A DNA stretch of 64,000 nucleotides from Ustilaginoidea virens (GCF_000687475.1 NC_057316.1:6820001-6884000), one strand, 5' to 3'; shown: positions 52,190 to 63,592, numbered from the stretch's first letter. Made by a program: numbers and translations. The notes: a model not told the origin generated them from the letters alone.

Positions 52190-54136
52190 ATGACACCTAC
52201 GGTCGATATGCCTTCTCTTCTGGGGCATGTTCAGCCCAACGGCGTTGAAGCAGAGGCCAATGGCCATCGTCGACCCGAAACACCGGCCGGCCGAATGGCC
52301 CTGACCGACTACAGCATCAACCCCTCGCCGTCATCGGAGGAGACCAGGGCGCGGTTGCGAAAAGCCGTTCCAGAAGACCTCTTACTCCCCAACGGATATC
52401 CTGATGTTTGTTTCCATCCCTCCAATGCTTGAAGAAAAATGGACAACCAAGCCGGGCCTTCTTTTCATTCTTTGAGAACGGGGAAAAGGAGAAAAAAAAA
52501 AAAAAAAGGACGGGGGGGTGGGGGGGGGGGCCGGCCGTCCACGTTACGAACCAGGCATAATCACGCCAGTCATGCCCGTGGCTCACTCTCTAATGCGTGC
52601 AAATAGTATCTTCGCATGATTGCCAGTGCCACCTCGAGAGTCTACGAAGCCTGCAAAGTCACCCCCCTCACGCCCGCCCCCAATCTCAGCAACCGACTGG
52701 AGTGCAATGTCCTCCTCAAGCGAGAAGATACGCAGCCCGTCTTCAGCTTCAAGCTGCGCGGCGCATACAACAAGATGGCTCATCTGGATCCTGCCGTCAG
52801 CTGGAAAGGCGTCGTTTGCTGCTCTGCAGGCAACCACGCTCAAGGCGTTGCCTACTCCGCCAGGAAACTCAAGATCCCCGCCACCATCATCATGCCCGAA
52901 GGCACCCCGAGCATCAAGCACATGAACGTTGCGAGACTGGGAGGCCACGTCGTCCTGCACGGCGCCGACTTTGACGCCGCAAAGGAGGAGTGCGCGCGTC
53001 GCGAGAAACAAGACGGCCTGATCAACATCCCCCCCTTTGACGACCCCTACGTCATTGCGGGCCAGGGAACCATTGGCAACGAACTCTTTGGCCAGGTCAA
53101 CATGTCGAGGGTCGAGGCCATCTTTTGCTGCGCCGGCGGCGGGGGCCTCATCGCCGGCATCGGCTTCTACGTCAAGCGCATGGCCCCCCACGTCAAGATC
53201 ATCGCGGTCGAGGCGTACGACGCAAACGCTCTCTCGCAGTCGCTGGAAAAGGGGGAGCGAGTGGTCCTGGACCAGGTCGGCCTGTTTGCCGACGGCGCCG
53301 CCGTCAGGACCCTGGGAGAGGAGACGTTCCGGATCTGCCAGGACGTGGTGGACCACGTCGTCGAAGTGACGACGGACGAGATTTGCGCCGCCATCAAGGA
53401 CATGTACGACGACACCCGGGCTGGCCTGGAGCCCGCGGGCGCCCTGTCCATTGCCGGGCTGAAGAAATACGTCGCGCAGCACCCCTCGGAGGATTCCCGC
53501 CGAACCCTCATCGCCATAACCTCGGGCGCCAACATGAACTTTGACCGCCTCCGCTTCGTCGCCGAGCGTGCCGCCGTCGGCGAGGGCAAGGAAGTTCTCC
53601 TGGCCATTACCATCCCCGAGCGCCCAGGCGCCTTTGCCAAGCTCGTCGACACCATCATGCCCTACGCCGTCACCGAGTTCAGCTACCGGTACGCGGACAA
53701 GGACGTTGCCAACGTCGTGCTCGGCCTGTCGCTAACCGCGCCCGCCTCTCAGCGAGGCCAGGAGCTGCGGATGCTCATCGACCGCATCCGCAACGAGGCC
53801 ATGACGGTCACGGACCTCTCGAGCGACGAGCTCGCCAAGAGCCACCTGCGCTACCTCGTCGGCGGCCGCTCCGACGTGGCCAACGAGAGGCTGTACATGT
53901 TTAGCTTCCCCGAGCGCCCCGGCGCGCTGGAGCGCTTCCTCAAGACGCTTCGGCCCAGGTTCACAATCAGCCTGTTCCACTACAGGAACTACGGCGGCGA
54001 CATCGCCAAGGTGCTTGCGGGCATTTCGTGTCCCGACCAAGACAGCGGAGAGCTCTCCCAATTCCTCAAGGACGTAGACTATCCCTTTGAGGAGTGCACC
54101 AGCTCGGATGTATTCAGGACGTTTTTACGAGCGTAG
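52190..54136 (+). CDS. ILV1: Threonine deaminase (threonine ammonia-lyase), first step of isoleucine synthesis
   Basis: Two exons: 52190-52405 and 52607-54136; intron 201 nt with donor GTTTGT and acceptor ATAG; product 581 residues, like yeast Ilv1 (576). It converts threonine to 2-oxobutanoate and ammonia using pyridoxal phosphate, in mitochondria. Splicing restores [20 protein letters not shown]. The cofactor lysine is in [13 protein letters not shown] (about residue 121), [10 protein letters not shown] binds the substrate carboxylate and [11 protein letters not shown] holds the phosphate. Two ACT-like regulatory domains follow (about 395-480 and 490-580: [18 protein letters not shown] and [16 protein letters not shown]), the site of isoleucine feedback inhibition in the family. 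Residues 1-70 are variable; an obvious basic presequence is not seen at the first ATG, so import is inferred from the family. Confidence 0.94.
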
Positions 54137-54309
54137 AAGCTGTCTTTTGCCAGTGTAAATAAATAAAATAAATGAAAACATGAAAAAAAAAAAGAGAGAA
54201 AAAAAAGCAACGAGAAAAGTGACGAGGCAGGTCAAGACAACGGCAACGGCGCATCAAACATGTGATTTCGGGTCCATTCTTTCTCTTCTTTCTTCTTTTC
54301 TATTCGTTC

Positions 54310-54349
<40 letters not shown>

Positions 54350-54350
54350 C
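54310..54350. repeat. TC/TG compound dinucleotide repeat
   Basis: An uninterrupted TC tract passes directly into a TG tract in the 3' flank of ILV1, followed by a T-run. Confidence 0.9.
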
Positions 54351-56378
54351 TTTTTTTTTTTGCCCGGGCCGGCGTTTCCTTGGGTTGATTTGCCCCCGGA
54401 TCTTCGCAAAGCCACATCAACATCAACCCCCCTATTGGCATTTTCCGAATAAGGCGCTTCGCTTCACCTCGCCATGAGAATTACTACACCAAGTCTCTCG
54501 GGCCTTTTTTTTTTTTTTTTTTAGAGCCTGGCCTCCCCTGTCAAGGTTCACGGCTTGGGTTTCAATACAAGACAGCAGAATTAACATTCGACGGCGTAGC
54601 CCGCAGACATGTGGTTCGGAGAGCGCTGCCGCGCCGTTTCATCCATTCGCTCACGCGTTTTGGCAAACTTGAAACTGTGGAGTTCCACGAGCCATCAGAC
54701 CTCCCGGACTGGGAGCTAGGTGCATCCCTGGCGCGGAACCGCCAGAAAAAATCAATGGGACAAGGGACTCGACGGTTTGGTAATGCAAAGGCTTGTTGGC
54801 GGGCGAGACGGGCGAGGCGTCTGGTGTCGGGGAGCCGAGGCCGTTCTGACGGGCCGGGGGGGATGGATGGGCAACGTGAGCCCGTCGGTGCGAGTCAGCT
54901 CGGCTGGTCTGGCGGGAAGGCGCTTGTAGAATTGTCAAGGAGGCGAGGGAGAAGGCTGACGGCTATGGTCTGGTCCATCATCAATGATGCCTGCATGTCA
55001 AATACCTTGTAGGCACCCTCGCAGGCGCCTGGTGCGGTCTGGTGCGGTCTGGTGCTGGCGGCTCCCAGCGCATGCCGCACTGCTTGCTGTTCCCCTGAGC
55101 TTCCGCCAAGCTTCCACCAGGCTTTGGTGCTCTGGCTCGAGGTTTCAGCAGCTGACATCAATCAACATACTGATACTAGCATCATTGATGGATACCTGGT
55201 AATTCCTTTCAGCGCTCCAGCTGGCAGAGCGTCCCAATTTCAAATGGCTCGCGCCGCCGGCTCACCAGCTGGCGAAAGACTCTCGGCAGCATCTCTGTCC
55301 TCCCAGAGGGCAATCCAGAGTCCAGAATCCAGAGTCCAGAGTCCAAGTCCAGAGAAAGACGTGCAAGTGGCACGCTGGATTCTGCCATGACATATTCGCA
55401 GTTGGCCGAGGCTGCAGCACTCATCATAGCACTCGACTAGTGTTGGTTGTTCAAACCTTCATGCTAGTCATTTGCCCAACCCGCCCGCACGCCAGGCACG
55501 ACGGCCTGGGCTCTTTTATAATGTCTGGGTCTCGGAGTTGCCTCCGCCCTTGGTCCGTCGCCGAAAAATCTCGGCTTGGCAACGGGCTGCGCATGCGACG
55601 GACATGGCTCTCGACGATATCAAACGGGGGACAGACAGGTGCCCGGACGGGCTGGCTTGACCGCTGTGCCTGCCTTTGTGCGCGCTGACTGTCTTCGTCC
55701 CTGGATCCTGCATGTCATCTCTATCGGCCGAACCGCCGAACCGCCCCTAGTTTGCACCTGTGCCTGCGCCTAGGCCTGCGCCTGCGCCTTGTACTCCGTA
55801 CCGTGTGGAGAAATGAAATGAGGACGACGAGGAGGTGTCGCCCGGCTGGAATGCGCAATTGTTTCGCGAGAATGCATCCTGACTCCCGAGCCGCACTGCT
55901 GTGTCTCGTGTCTCGACTGGCTGTCATGTGTATTATATGCATAGGTATGTACCGACTCCGGAGCATGCAGCAGTTGACAAGGGAGGCACTGCATCGGCCT
56001 GCACAGCGGTGATCCGATCGGCGGCACAATCGACAGTATTGCACACGGTTCCTTTTCCTTCATGTTTCGATTTTCTTCTTTTTCTTTTTTCTTTTTTCTT
56101 TTTTTCCTTTTTTTTCTTTTGGGCGCCGTCGCTGTTTCTACTCCATGCTCGTCCGGAGCAACTGATATTGATACGCAAGTATTGACGTACCCTCCTCTGG
56201 CACGCCCGGGGCAGGCCGTGCCCTGGGCTGCAGGTTCGAGCTGCTATTTTTTTCCCGCCCCGGACTCTTTAGGCAGACGGGGGCCAACTTGGTGGTGGGT
56301 GAGTCGTGAGTCGTGACCCATCGCAAACCCGCAACAAGTCTAATTCTGCCCCTCGGTGGGCCGCGTGTTTTCCGTGTG

Positions 56379-56411
<33 letters not shown>
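56379..56411. repeat. A33 homopolymer
   Basis: The longest homopolymer in the window. No target-site duplication or preceding retroposon body is recognisable, so it is recorded only as a homopolymer. Confidence 0.9.
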
Positions 56412-56413
<2 letters not shown>

Positions 56414-56803
56414 AAAGCTGGTCTGAGAACCTGGATATTTCCATTATGCTGGTCGAAGACTTCAAACCCTCCCATCCCCGGGGACGCGGGAGACTCGGCG
56501 TAGCATGTCCAAGCTGGCGAGCTGCGATCCGCTCGTCGACGCGGTTTTTGGCTGGGGAGAATTAAGCAGGAAAGGCGCAAGAAGACAAAACGCACGCACC
56601 TGGGAAACTCGCCACGTTGGTGCTGGTTGGTTGCTCCTGCATCTTGAGCTTGTTGCCACGGAGCCCGGGCCTCAGGGCACGCCAGATTAACTTACCCCAC
56701 AGCAGCTTGGTAGGCGCCTTCCCCACCACCAGACGCGACACTAGGCAGGTTGCCTGGTACTGCCTAGATACGCCGGCCCCCACATGCATCCAACCAGGAC
56801 TTC

Positions 56804-56849
56804 TACGGAGTGCTCCGTACCCGTACTGTGCTCCGTACCTAAGGTAGGT
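56804..56849. repeat. Cluster of TACGGAGT/CTCCGTAC words with a TACCTAAGGTA palindrome
   Basis: CTACGGAG-TGCTCCGTAC is followed by CCGTACTGTGCTCCGTACC and TACCTAAGGTAGGTAC. The last palindrome is the exact reverse complement of the core at 9846-9856. Confidence 0.75.
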
Positions 56850-58108
56850 ACTCTCAACTGTGCGCCCGTACCTTCCCCTACTGGTTGTAATGAGTGGTGG
56901 CGTTTTCCCCCTGCTAGGCGATACTTTTACCCGCGGGGAGTGTTGCCGCAAGTGTCTGGTGCGTCTGGCGCAAGTACCGTACCGCACCCACAAGCTCCAG
57001 TCCAGTCCCCAGCCAGGACCCTCACCCCTCCGATACCTGGTAGTCGGCCTTCCTTCGCACCAGCGTCAAAACATACATCGCCTGCCTCATGCTTATCCTC
57101 TTCCATACCATCTTCAGCATCCCTTCTCTCCACTCCAGCCTGTTGCCATATCAGCCTCCCCCCCCCCCCCCTCCTTTCTCTCTCTACCTATCTGACGGCA
57201 GTTTTCATGTCATGACATTTCCCGCAAAGCTACGCTCGCACCCCGGGCCTCCATCTGATCTACCATCCATCATACTACCTGGCTCGTCCCGCACTTGGCA
57301 ACCGTCGTCATCCGGCTTGTCCCCAATATCCTCCGACTGCCCAGCTCGGTCACGAAGCATCCACGACGCAATCCAGAGCTCTCGAAGTTACGATATCTGA
57401 AAACCAGACTACCGAAGCGAGTATATTGTGCGGCATCGGGAATCCTATCTAGCCACTAGGCGCCACGACCCTACTCCCGGCCAAGGCTGCTGCAGTTGAT
57501 CTGCAATCATAACTGCGGTCGCTCACAAGGGGCGAGCCTCCTTTTTTTTTTTTTCCTTTTCCCATTTTTACGTTATTTTGCGCTTCAATTACCGCCGGAT
57601 GCGACTTGAATTGGAAAAACGAGGCATTTCGATATATATATCCATCCCCCCAGTCGCTTTCTTGGGAGCTTTGGTTGCCTGGAAATCTCCCGCAGCTTGC
57701 TAAATGGTTCATCAACACCTCAGAAAAAGACACATAACTGGCATTCAACTGCGTCATTGGAACTTGCCGAGGGCCATGCGAAAAGGTTGCGGCTTTTGAC
57801 AACTACTGCTCGGAGCATGCTGTATCCTCACCGCATCCTATCCGTCTGCGGTGCAACGCTATCATCACCTGTATCCTGGGGTGCCTCCCTTCCTGTTGAG
57901 GAACCCGTCTGTCGAGACATAACTTTCCCGAGCAGTGGCCGCTCAGGCCAAGCTGTGTACAGGCACCTGTGGCCGCACGCGTACATCCGGCCTGTACTGC
58001 ATTCTTCCACACCGTTTGCTTGACTTGGTGGGGCGCACACCGGCAATACGTCCTTCTCGTCTGTGAAATCTCATCGGTTGACTGCTCCCCCCCCTCCAAG
58101 CGCTAGTC

Positions 58109-61087
58109 ATGCGTCGTATTCGTCCCCCCGGCTCGGCTTCGCCTTACAGGGCGCTGGCACATCATCACCAAGCCAATTCTCCGTCCGCATCTACCAATCC
58201 CAGCTCTGTACTCCGATCGTTCGACGTTGACTCAAATCCCACCCGCCCAGTGCGGCCTTCGCCACTGACCGCTTCGACAATTCGAGACATGCCGTTGGAT
58301 CTAGTGGCACGGATACGATCGTTCCCCCTTTTCCTCTCGGCACCCGAAGAATTTCTTGTCGCCATTGGGAATCACATGAAACCTCAGATCAATGGGCCCA
58401 ATGACCACATCATCACCGAAGGAGACGACGCAAAGGCCATGTATTGGCTGGTACGTGGCGTGGTCGCTGTTACATCCCGCGATGGTGAGGCGACTTACGC
58501 GGAACTGAAACCCGGCGCCCTTTTCGGAGAGATTGGTGTCCTCATGGATATGCCGCGCACCGCTACCATTATAGCGCGGAGCAAATGTCTTTTGCTCGTT
58601 CTGAAGAAGGAAGACTTGCAGTTCGTCATGCCCAAGTTTCCCGAAATGGAAAAGGCCATTCGTGAGGAAGCTCAGGAGAGGCTTTTTCTGCTCAAGAAGC
58701 AGCGCCAGGAGCGGGGCGTCAGCCTGAAGTCAACCACACCCGATTGTCCCACTCGAACCACTGTTCCCGGAAAAGTTTCGACTGGTGAGAGCGGGACGAT
58801 CAAGGATGGTGCCGTCATCAATACCAAAAAGCGCAAGTCACCGAGCCCGGGTGTTATCGAGGATCCTGCCGTGAGCAGCGCCATTAGCAGCGGATTCGTG
58901 AATATCCGAAAGACGTTGAAAGAACTGCCTCTTTTTTCAGACCTACCACCCGAAATCCTCCATTATCTGGGGCTCAGCGTACAGCCCAGGACCTACCACC
59001 CCTTCACGGACATCATCCGCCAAGGCTGCCCTGGCAACGAAATCTTCTTCATCGTCCAAGGCGAAGCCGAAGTTGTTCACGAGCCACCCAAGCGACAAAC
59101 CCAATCTGTCGACACCGCGGGAATCGTACAGCCGAGGCCGAGGCTCAAAGCTGGTCAGTATTTCGGTGAAGTGGCTAGTCTGGGCCTTTCACCCGGGCGG
59201 ACGGCCACCGTCAGGTCCATCACCACAGTGGAGTGTCTCATGGTCACCGGCGAGGTATTGGACGAGCTGTGGCGAAACTGTCCACCTGACGTCAGGCATC
59301 AGGTTGAAGAAACGGCGAGACTGCGGCTCCAAACCCAAGACGAGGACACAGCCATGGTGATTGTCGACGACGACAAGGAGAGGCCATCGAGGTCGGATCC
59401 CTCAACTCCCTCAGCTGCCGTAAAGGGTTCCATGCCGAACCTCACATTTACCTCGCCGTCGAGCCAGGTGTCAAGCAGCAAAGACGACACGGACGTCATG
59501 GAGCCCAAAGATCCGGATCCCTTCTTGAGCGTTGACATGGAGAACTTGAGGAACCGTAGACGGCAGTCCTTGGCACCTCTTACTCCACAGTCGGAAAGTC
59601 CAGTGACGGGGAGACCCAACGGTTACAGGCCATCCCTCGTAGACTTGACCCCTATCCGGTTCAGTTCCAGCGAGAGCTCCTCGGAATCAGGCGTGCCAGC
59701 AAAGCGAGCCAGAACAGCCACGGGCGGGTCGGTCTCGCCCCCGGCGGTGCCAAGCCTCACAGCCGACATTTACGTGCGAATCTTCAAGCACTTTGACATC
59801 AAGGAGCTCATGCGCTTGCGGCTGGTGAGCAGGCACTGGCGTGACCTGCTCACCGCTTCCCCCCAAGTCTGCAACGACGTGGACTTGTCTCATTACAACC
59901 GCTTTGTCACGGACCACGTAATTATTCACGTCCTAGCGCCTTTCATCGGAAACCGGGCCGTCTCCATGGATCTGAACAACTGTTTTCATGTCACGGACGA
60001 CGGCTTCGCTGCGCTATGGCACCAATGTGGCAAAAACGTCAGGATCTGGCGCATGAGGTCTGTCTGGGACGTGTCGGCTCACCAGATTCTTGAAATGAGC
60101 GAGAATTCCAAGCAACTGGAGGAAATCGATTGGAGCAACTGCCGCAAGGTCGGCGACAATCTGCTCTGTCGGGTCGTGGGATGGGTCGTCCCCGAGTCGC
60201 CCACGGTCAAGAAGAGCGTTGTCAAGCCCAATTCCGTGCAGAAGCGGCAAGACGACTCGAAGCACAAGGCCCAGAGCGCGTTTTGCCCGCCACCCGGAAC
60301 CGTCATCGGGTGCCCCAAGCTCAAGAAGCTGGACCTGTCATATTGCAAGCATATCACGGACAGGTCAATGGCTCATTTGGCCGCGCATGCTTCGGATCGC
60401 CTATGGTCACTGTCTCTCACCCGTTGCACGTCCATCACCGACGTCGGCTTCCAGTCGTGGGCCCAGTTCCGGTTCGAGAAGCTCACTCACCTGTGCCTGG
60501 CTGACTGCACGTATCTGTCGGACAACGCAGTCGTGGCCCTCGTCAATGCGGCCAAGAATCTCACGCATCTAAACCTGTCGTTTTGCTGCGCTCTTTCAGA
60601 CACGTCTACCGAAGTGGTCGCCCTGGGACTTGCAAAGCTTCGCGAGCTGAGGATGGCGTTTTGCGGCAGTGCCGTGAGCGACGCGAGCTTGGAAAGCATC
60701 GCGCTGCATCTCAACGAGCTCGAGGGGCTCAGCGTCCGCGGGTGTGTCAGAGTCACAGGCAAGGGATTAGAGAACATTCTCAGGGGCTGCACTCGTCTTC
60801 AGTGGACGGACGTGAGCCAATGCCGCAATCTCGAGCAGTGGCTCCGAGCAGGCAGCATTGCCAAGTGGGGATTCGATGATCGAGCAGGGAAGCCGGCCAC
60901 GTCCGCTGACCTTTGGGCGGCGTCTGCTAACGAAGGCATCGGAGAGATTGCACCGCCCAAGGCGATGAGTGTAGCGATGCTGACGACACCAAGCTTTCTC
61001 CCACGCTCCGGACTGGGGTTTGTGAGTAGGCGAGCACGGCAGCCAGTACGGTTCATCATTGAGAAGAGCGTTCCGGGGCTTAGATGA
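58109..61087 (+). CDS. Protein with two cyclic-nucleotide-binding domains, an F-box and leucine-rich repeats
   Basis: A single uninterrupted frame of 992 residues. Residues 1-60 are disordered. Cyclic-nucleotide-binding domain 1 (about 70-180): RIRSFPLFLSAPEEFLVAIG, then GALFGEIGVLMDMPRTATIIA. Domain 2 (about 270-400): LKELPLFSDLPPEILHYLGL, then GQYFGEVASLGLSPGRTATV. In both, the phosphate-binding cassette keeps the Glu of FGE and the Arg of (P/G)RTAT, which bind the ribose and cyclic phosphate in known cAMP receptors. A Ser-rich linker with charged residues follows. The F-box (about 546-600) reads LTADIYVRIFKHFDIKELMRLRLVSRHWRDLL. AMN1-type leucine-rich repeats (about 630-920) include KLKKLDLSYCKHITDRSMAHLA and LTHLNLSFCCALSD. 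F-box/LRR proteins are substrate receptors of SCF ubiquitin ligases; the added domains suggest nucleotide-controlled degradation (inference). No membrane segment. Confidence 0.9.
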   Translation: MRRIRPPGSASPYRALAHHHQANSPSASTNPSSVLRSFDVDSNPTRPVRPSPLTASTIRDMPLDLVARIRSFPLFLSAPEEFLVAIGNHMKPQINGPNDHIITEGDDAKAMYWLVRGVVAVTSRDGEATYAELKPGALFGEIGVLMDMPRTATIIARSKCLLLVLKKEDLQFVMPKFPEMEKAIREEAQERLFLLKKQRQERGVSLKSTTPDCPTRTTVPGKVSTGESGTIKDGAVINTKKRKSPSPGVIEDPAVSSAISSGFVNIRKTLKELPLFSDLPPEILHYLGLSVQPRTYHPFTDIIRQGCPGNEIFFIVQGEAEVVHEPPKRQTQSVDTAGIVQPRPRLKAGQYFGEVASLGLSPGRTATVRSITTVECLMVTGEVLDELWRNCPPDVRHQVEETARLRLQTQDEDTAMVIVDDDKERPSRSDPSTPSAAVKGSMPNLTFTSPSSQVSSSKDDTDVMEPKDPDPFLSVDMENLRNRRRQSLAPLTPQSESPVTGRPNGYRPSLVDLTPIRFSSSESSSESGVPAKRARTATGGSVSPPAVPSLTADIYVRIFKHFDIKELMRLRLVSRHWRDLLTASPQVCNDVDLSHYNRFVTDHVIIHVLAPFIGNRAVSMDLNNCFHVTDDGFAALWHQCGKNVRIWRMRSVWDVSAHQILEMSENSKQLEEIDWSNCRKVGDNLLCRVVGWVVPESPTVKKSVVKPNSVQKRQDDSKHKAQSAFCPPPGTVIGCPKLKKLDLSYCKHITDRSMAHLAAHASDRLWSLSLTRCTSITDVGFQSWAQFRFEKLTHLCLADCTYLSDNAVVALVNAAKNLTHLNLSFCCALSDTSTEVVALGLAKLRELRMAFCGSAVSDASLESIALHLNELEGLSVRGCVRVTGKGLENILRGCTRLQWTDVSQCRNLEQWLRAGSIAKWGFDDRAGKPATSADLWAASANEGIGEIAPPKAMSVAMLTTPSFLPRSGLGFVSRRARQPVRFIIEKSVPGLR

Positions 61088-61938
61088 CGGGTCCTGCAGC
61101 ATTGTTTTGCATCTTGGGGAGCTGAGTATGAGGCAAGCTATCTGGTTATGAGGCAAAGCAAGCTATTTTTCACTTCTCATCTTTTTTTTTCTTTCTTTTC
61201 CCCCTCCAATGGGTCTCCAGGGATTACGTTATATGACAGACAGCACATGGGAGTGGAACTACCGCCACTGGGTACACATTATTTAGGTTGGATAAGGAAG
61301 GCTTGAGGCTTGATACCGCAGGGTCATGATGTTATTTTTTTTTGGCGATTGAGCAATAGACATGCATGTTTGACGGGCTTGCAAGGCTGGCCTCGCTCGC
61401 CAAATGTTGACTTTAAGCCGCCAGTGTTGTCTGTAGGTGCAGGTGTTGCAGGAAAATGTGACGCTATACAAAGTGCGGCGATATTGGCCTTTTATCATGT
61501 CAACATACGGCGATATATACCTCCGTACAATAGTAGGTGCTGCTGACTGCCTGCCTGCCTGGAGGTTAGTGGTTGTAGTCGGTACGGAACTCCGCGGTAG
61601 GCACCGGGTGTACTCCGTAATGCGACACTATATGAGGTAGCTGGTCCGTGCGTAGCAGCCGCAACGAAGCTGAGGAAGTTTGGAACGTTCCATCATCTTC
61701 GACCCACCACGTGACTTGCGAGTTGAGCTTGCGGCTCCCGCCTCCGCCTATGGCTTTGCTTGGACGTCATGCATTCGTAAGCCTATTCAGGCATTAGTCG
61801 GCGACATTTATTTCTTTTGTTCCGTCACAGACGGACTGACCGACTCACCCGCTCCCTTGTGTACTTTGTTCAAGGAAAAAAAACCGTCGAAACACCCAAC
61901 ACCCAGACCTGGTTCGTTTCCCAACCTTCTCGACGACC
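61088..61938. other. Spacer and promoter of the Bax-inhibitor gene
   Basis: About 850 bases. It holds a T-rich stretch near 61180-61200, a GTACGGAACTCCG word near 61581-61593 and an ACTCCGTA word at 61612-61619, about 320 bases before the next ATG. No gene seen. Confidence 0.5.
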
Positions 61939-63104
61939 ATGTCCTTCACCGTCAGCGTGCGGCAAGGACCCGTGCGCCTCGCGCAACGACTCCCCGAGCT
62001 GCCCAGGCCGGCTCTTGGATCCGCCGCGCCGCTGCGAAGCTTGCACCGCCGCGCCGCCAAGCCCGCCGACAGCTTCTTCAGCTCGCGCGTCCCGTCCGCA
62101 GCCGCCGCAGCAGCAGCCGCTCGAAATGCCCTCGGCCGCGCCGGAAGCGCCCGATCGTACTACCAGGAGGCCGCGCAGCAGGCGGCGCCGGCGGGCTCCA
62201 ACGCGAGGAAGCTGCTCGTCGGAGGCGCCGTCTTTGGCGGGACGCTCGTGGCCATCAACGCCGTCTTCAACCGCGAGACGCGCGAGGACGGCGGGATGCC
62301 GCTGTACGAGAGGGAGTACCTGAACAACACGTTCCTGCACACCGGCCTGGGCATCGGCATCATCGGCTTGACGGCGAGGCAGATGGTGCAGAGCGGCTTC
62401 GTGTACCGGCTGATGGTGACGAACCCCTGGGTGGTCGGGCTGGGCGGTCTGGCCCTGAGCTTTGCCACCATGATCGGAACGCGATCCGTCAGCCCGGACA
62501 AGTGAGTCAAAACCCCGGCCGCGTTCCATTACCCACCCCCCCCCCCCTCCCCCCCTTCTTTCCTTCACTCTCTGGGTTTTTGCTGACGCGGCCCCCCCCC
62601 CCCCCCCCCTTTGCTAGCTACGTCCCCAAGTACGCCCTCTGGACGGCCTTCAACGCCACCCAGGCCGCCTTCGTCGCTCCCCTGCTTGCCTTTGTGCCGG
62701 CGCCGCTCCTCGCCCGCGCCGGCCTCTACACCGCCGCCATGATGGGCGCCCTGTCCGTGGTCGGCGCAACCGCCAAGCAGGAGAAGTACCTGTACATCGG
62801 CGGGCCGCTGCTCGCCGGCGCGGCCATTGTCGCCGTGTCGGGCCTGGCCCCGCTCATCATCCCCGCCACGGCCGTCCGCACGCTGGCCTTTAGCGAGAGC
62901 CTCTGGCTGTACGGCGGGCTCGCCGTCTTTGGCGGCTTCACCCTGTACGACGTGCAAAAGATCCTGCACCACGCCCGCCTGGCCCAGGCCGGCGTGGTGC
63001 GGCCCGACCCCGTCAACGAGAGCATGGCCCTGGAACTGGACTTTTTGAACATTTTCGTCCGCATGGTCCAGATCTTGATGATGCAGCAGAACCGCCGCAA
63101 GTAA
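61939..63104 (+). CDS. Mitochondrial Bax-inhibitor-1 family protein (GHITM/TMBIM5-like)
   Basis: Two exons: 61939-62501 and 62618-63104 (intron 116 nt, C-rich, phase 2, the codon for Asn in SPDN-YVPKY being split); product 349 residues. The first 75 residues are Arg/Ala/Ser-rich with almost no acidic residues (MSFTVSVRQGPVRLAQRLPE, later AAARNALGRAGSARSYYQEA), typical of a mitochondrial presequence. Several hydrophobic helices follow: LLVGGAVFGGTLVAIN, TFLHTGLGIGIIGLTA, NPWVVGLGGLALSFATMI, AAFVAPLLAFVPAPLLA, GLYTAAMMGALSVVGATA, IGGPLLAGAAIVAVSGLAPL and LWLYGGLAVFGGFTLYDVQK. The last one carries the family's Y-D block. The mammalian GHITM protein lies in the inner membrane and affects cristae shape and cation exchange; the fungal role is inferred from it. 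Confidence 0.86.
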
Positions 63105-63474
63105 CGAGGCGGGTAGGGAAGAAGAAGAAGAAGAAGAAGAAGAGGGAGGATATTCGGGGGCGGGGAAAGAATGCGTGACTGGTTGGTTGCGACGGGGGGC
63201 GGATGGGAAGTGTCCCGGGATGAAGTTTGGTTTACGTGTATACGTGATGCACCAAAAACGACTCCTCTCCTTGACGCGCAGTGTACTTGTAAGTTAGATT
63301 GCCAAGCCCCGCCAAAGCAGGGACAGAAAGGGAAAATAAGAAAGAAAAAAAATTCGTCAATACAGTAGTTCTCAGCTGTGCATGTTTGATTTGTTTTCTT
63401 TTGCACCTGAGCCCGCGTTCCTAACCCCGTGGGCTGCTATCGTAAGATTCCCTCGTTTTCTACATATCAACCAC

Positions 63475-63505
<31 letters not shown>

Positions 63506-63592
63506 AGAGGCCCTATACACCATGACTGACGACATCCCTCACGGAATTCGATTCGACCGTCGACGACACCGCACCCCGGCGAATCCATTCCC
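63105..63592. other. Convergent 3' spacer between the Bax-inhibitor gene and MsrA
   Basis: Contains a GAA trinucleotide array (about 63119-63144) and an A29 run (63475-63503), equivalent to a T29 run downstream of the MsrA gene. Nothing else seen. Confidence 0.55.

Larger units (their letters stand above)
54137..58108. other. 4 kb spacer upstream of the cyclic-nucleotide/F-box gene
   Basis: No convincing gene on either strand. Features from left to right: TC then TG dinucleotide tract (about 54310-54350); T17 run near 54507; imperfect CCAGAGT heptamers (about 55313-55352); an ACTCCGTA word (55793-55800); T/C tract (about 56070-56120); A33 run (56379-56411); a cluster of TACGGAGT/CTCCGTAC words with a TACCTAAGGTA palindrome (56804-56849); a C-run and CT tract (about 57155-57185); and GATATATATATC (57631-57642). 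The C/CT tract and the AT palindrome are plausible promoter elements for the gene at 58109, whose 5' leader could be long. Confidence 0.55.

Noticed and set aside
56379..56411. A33 run as the tail of a retroposon
   Set aside because: No element body, open frame or target-site duplication is visible; several similar A-runs occur throughout the window, so simple slippage is more likely.
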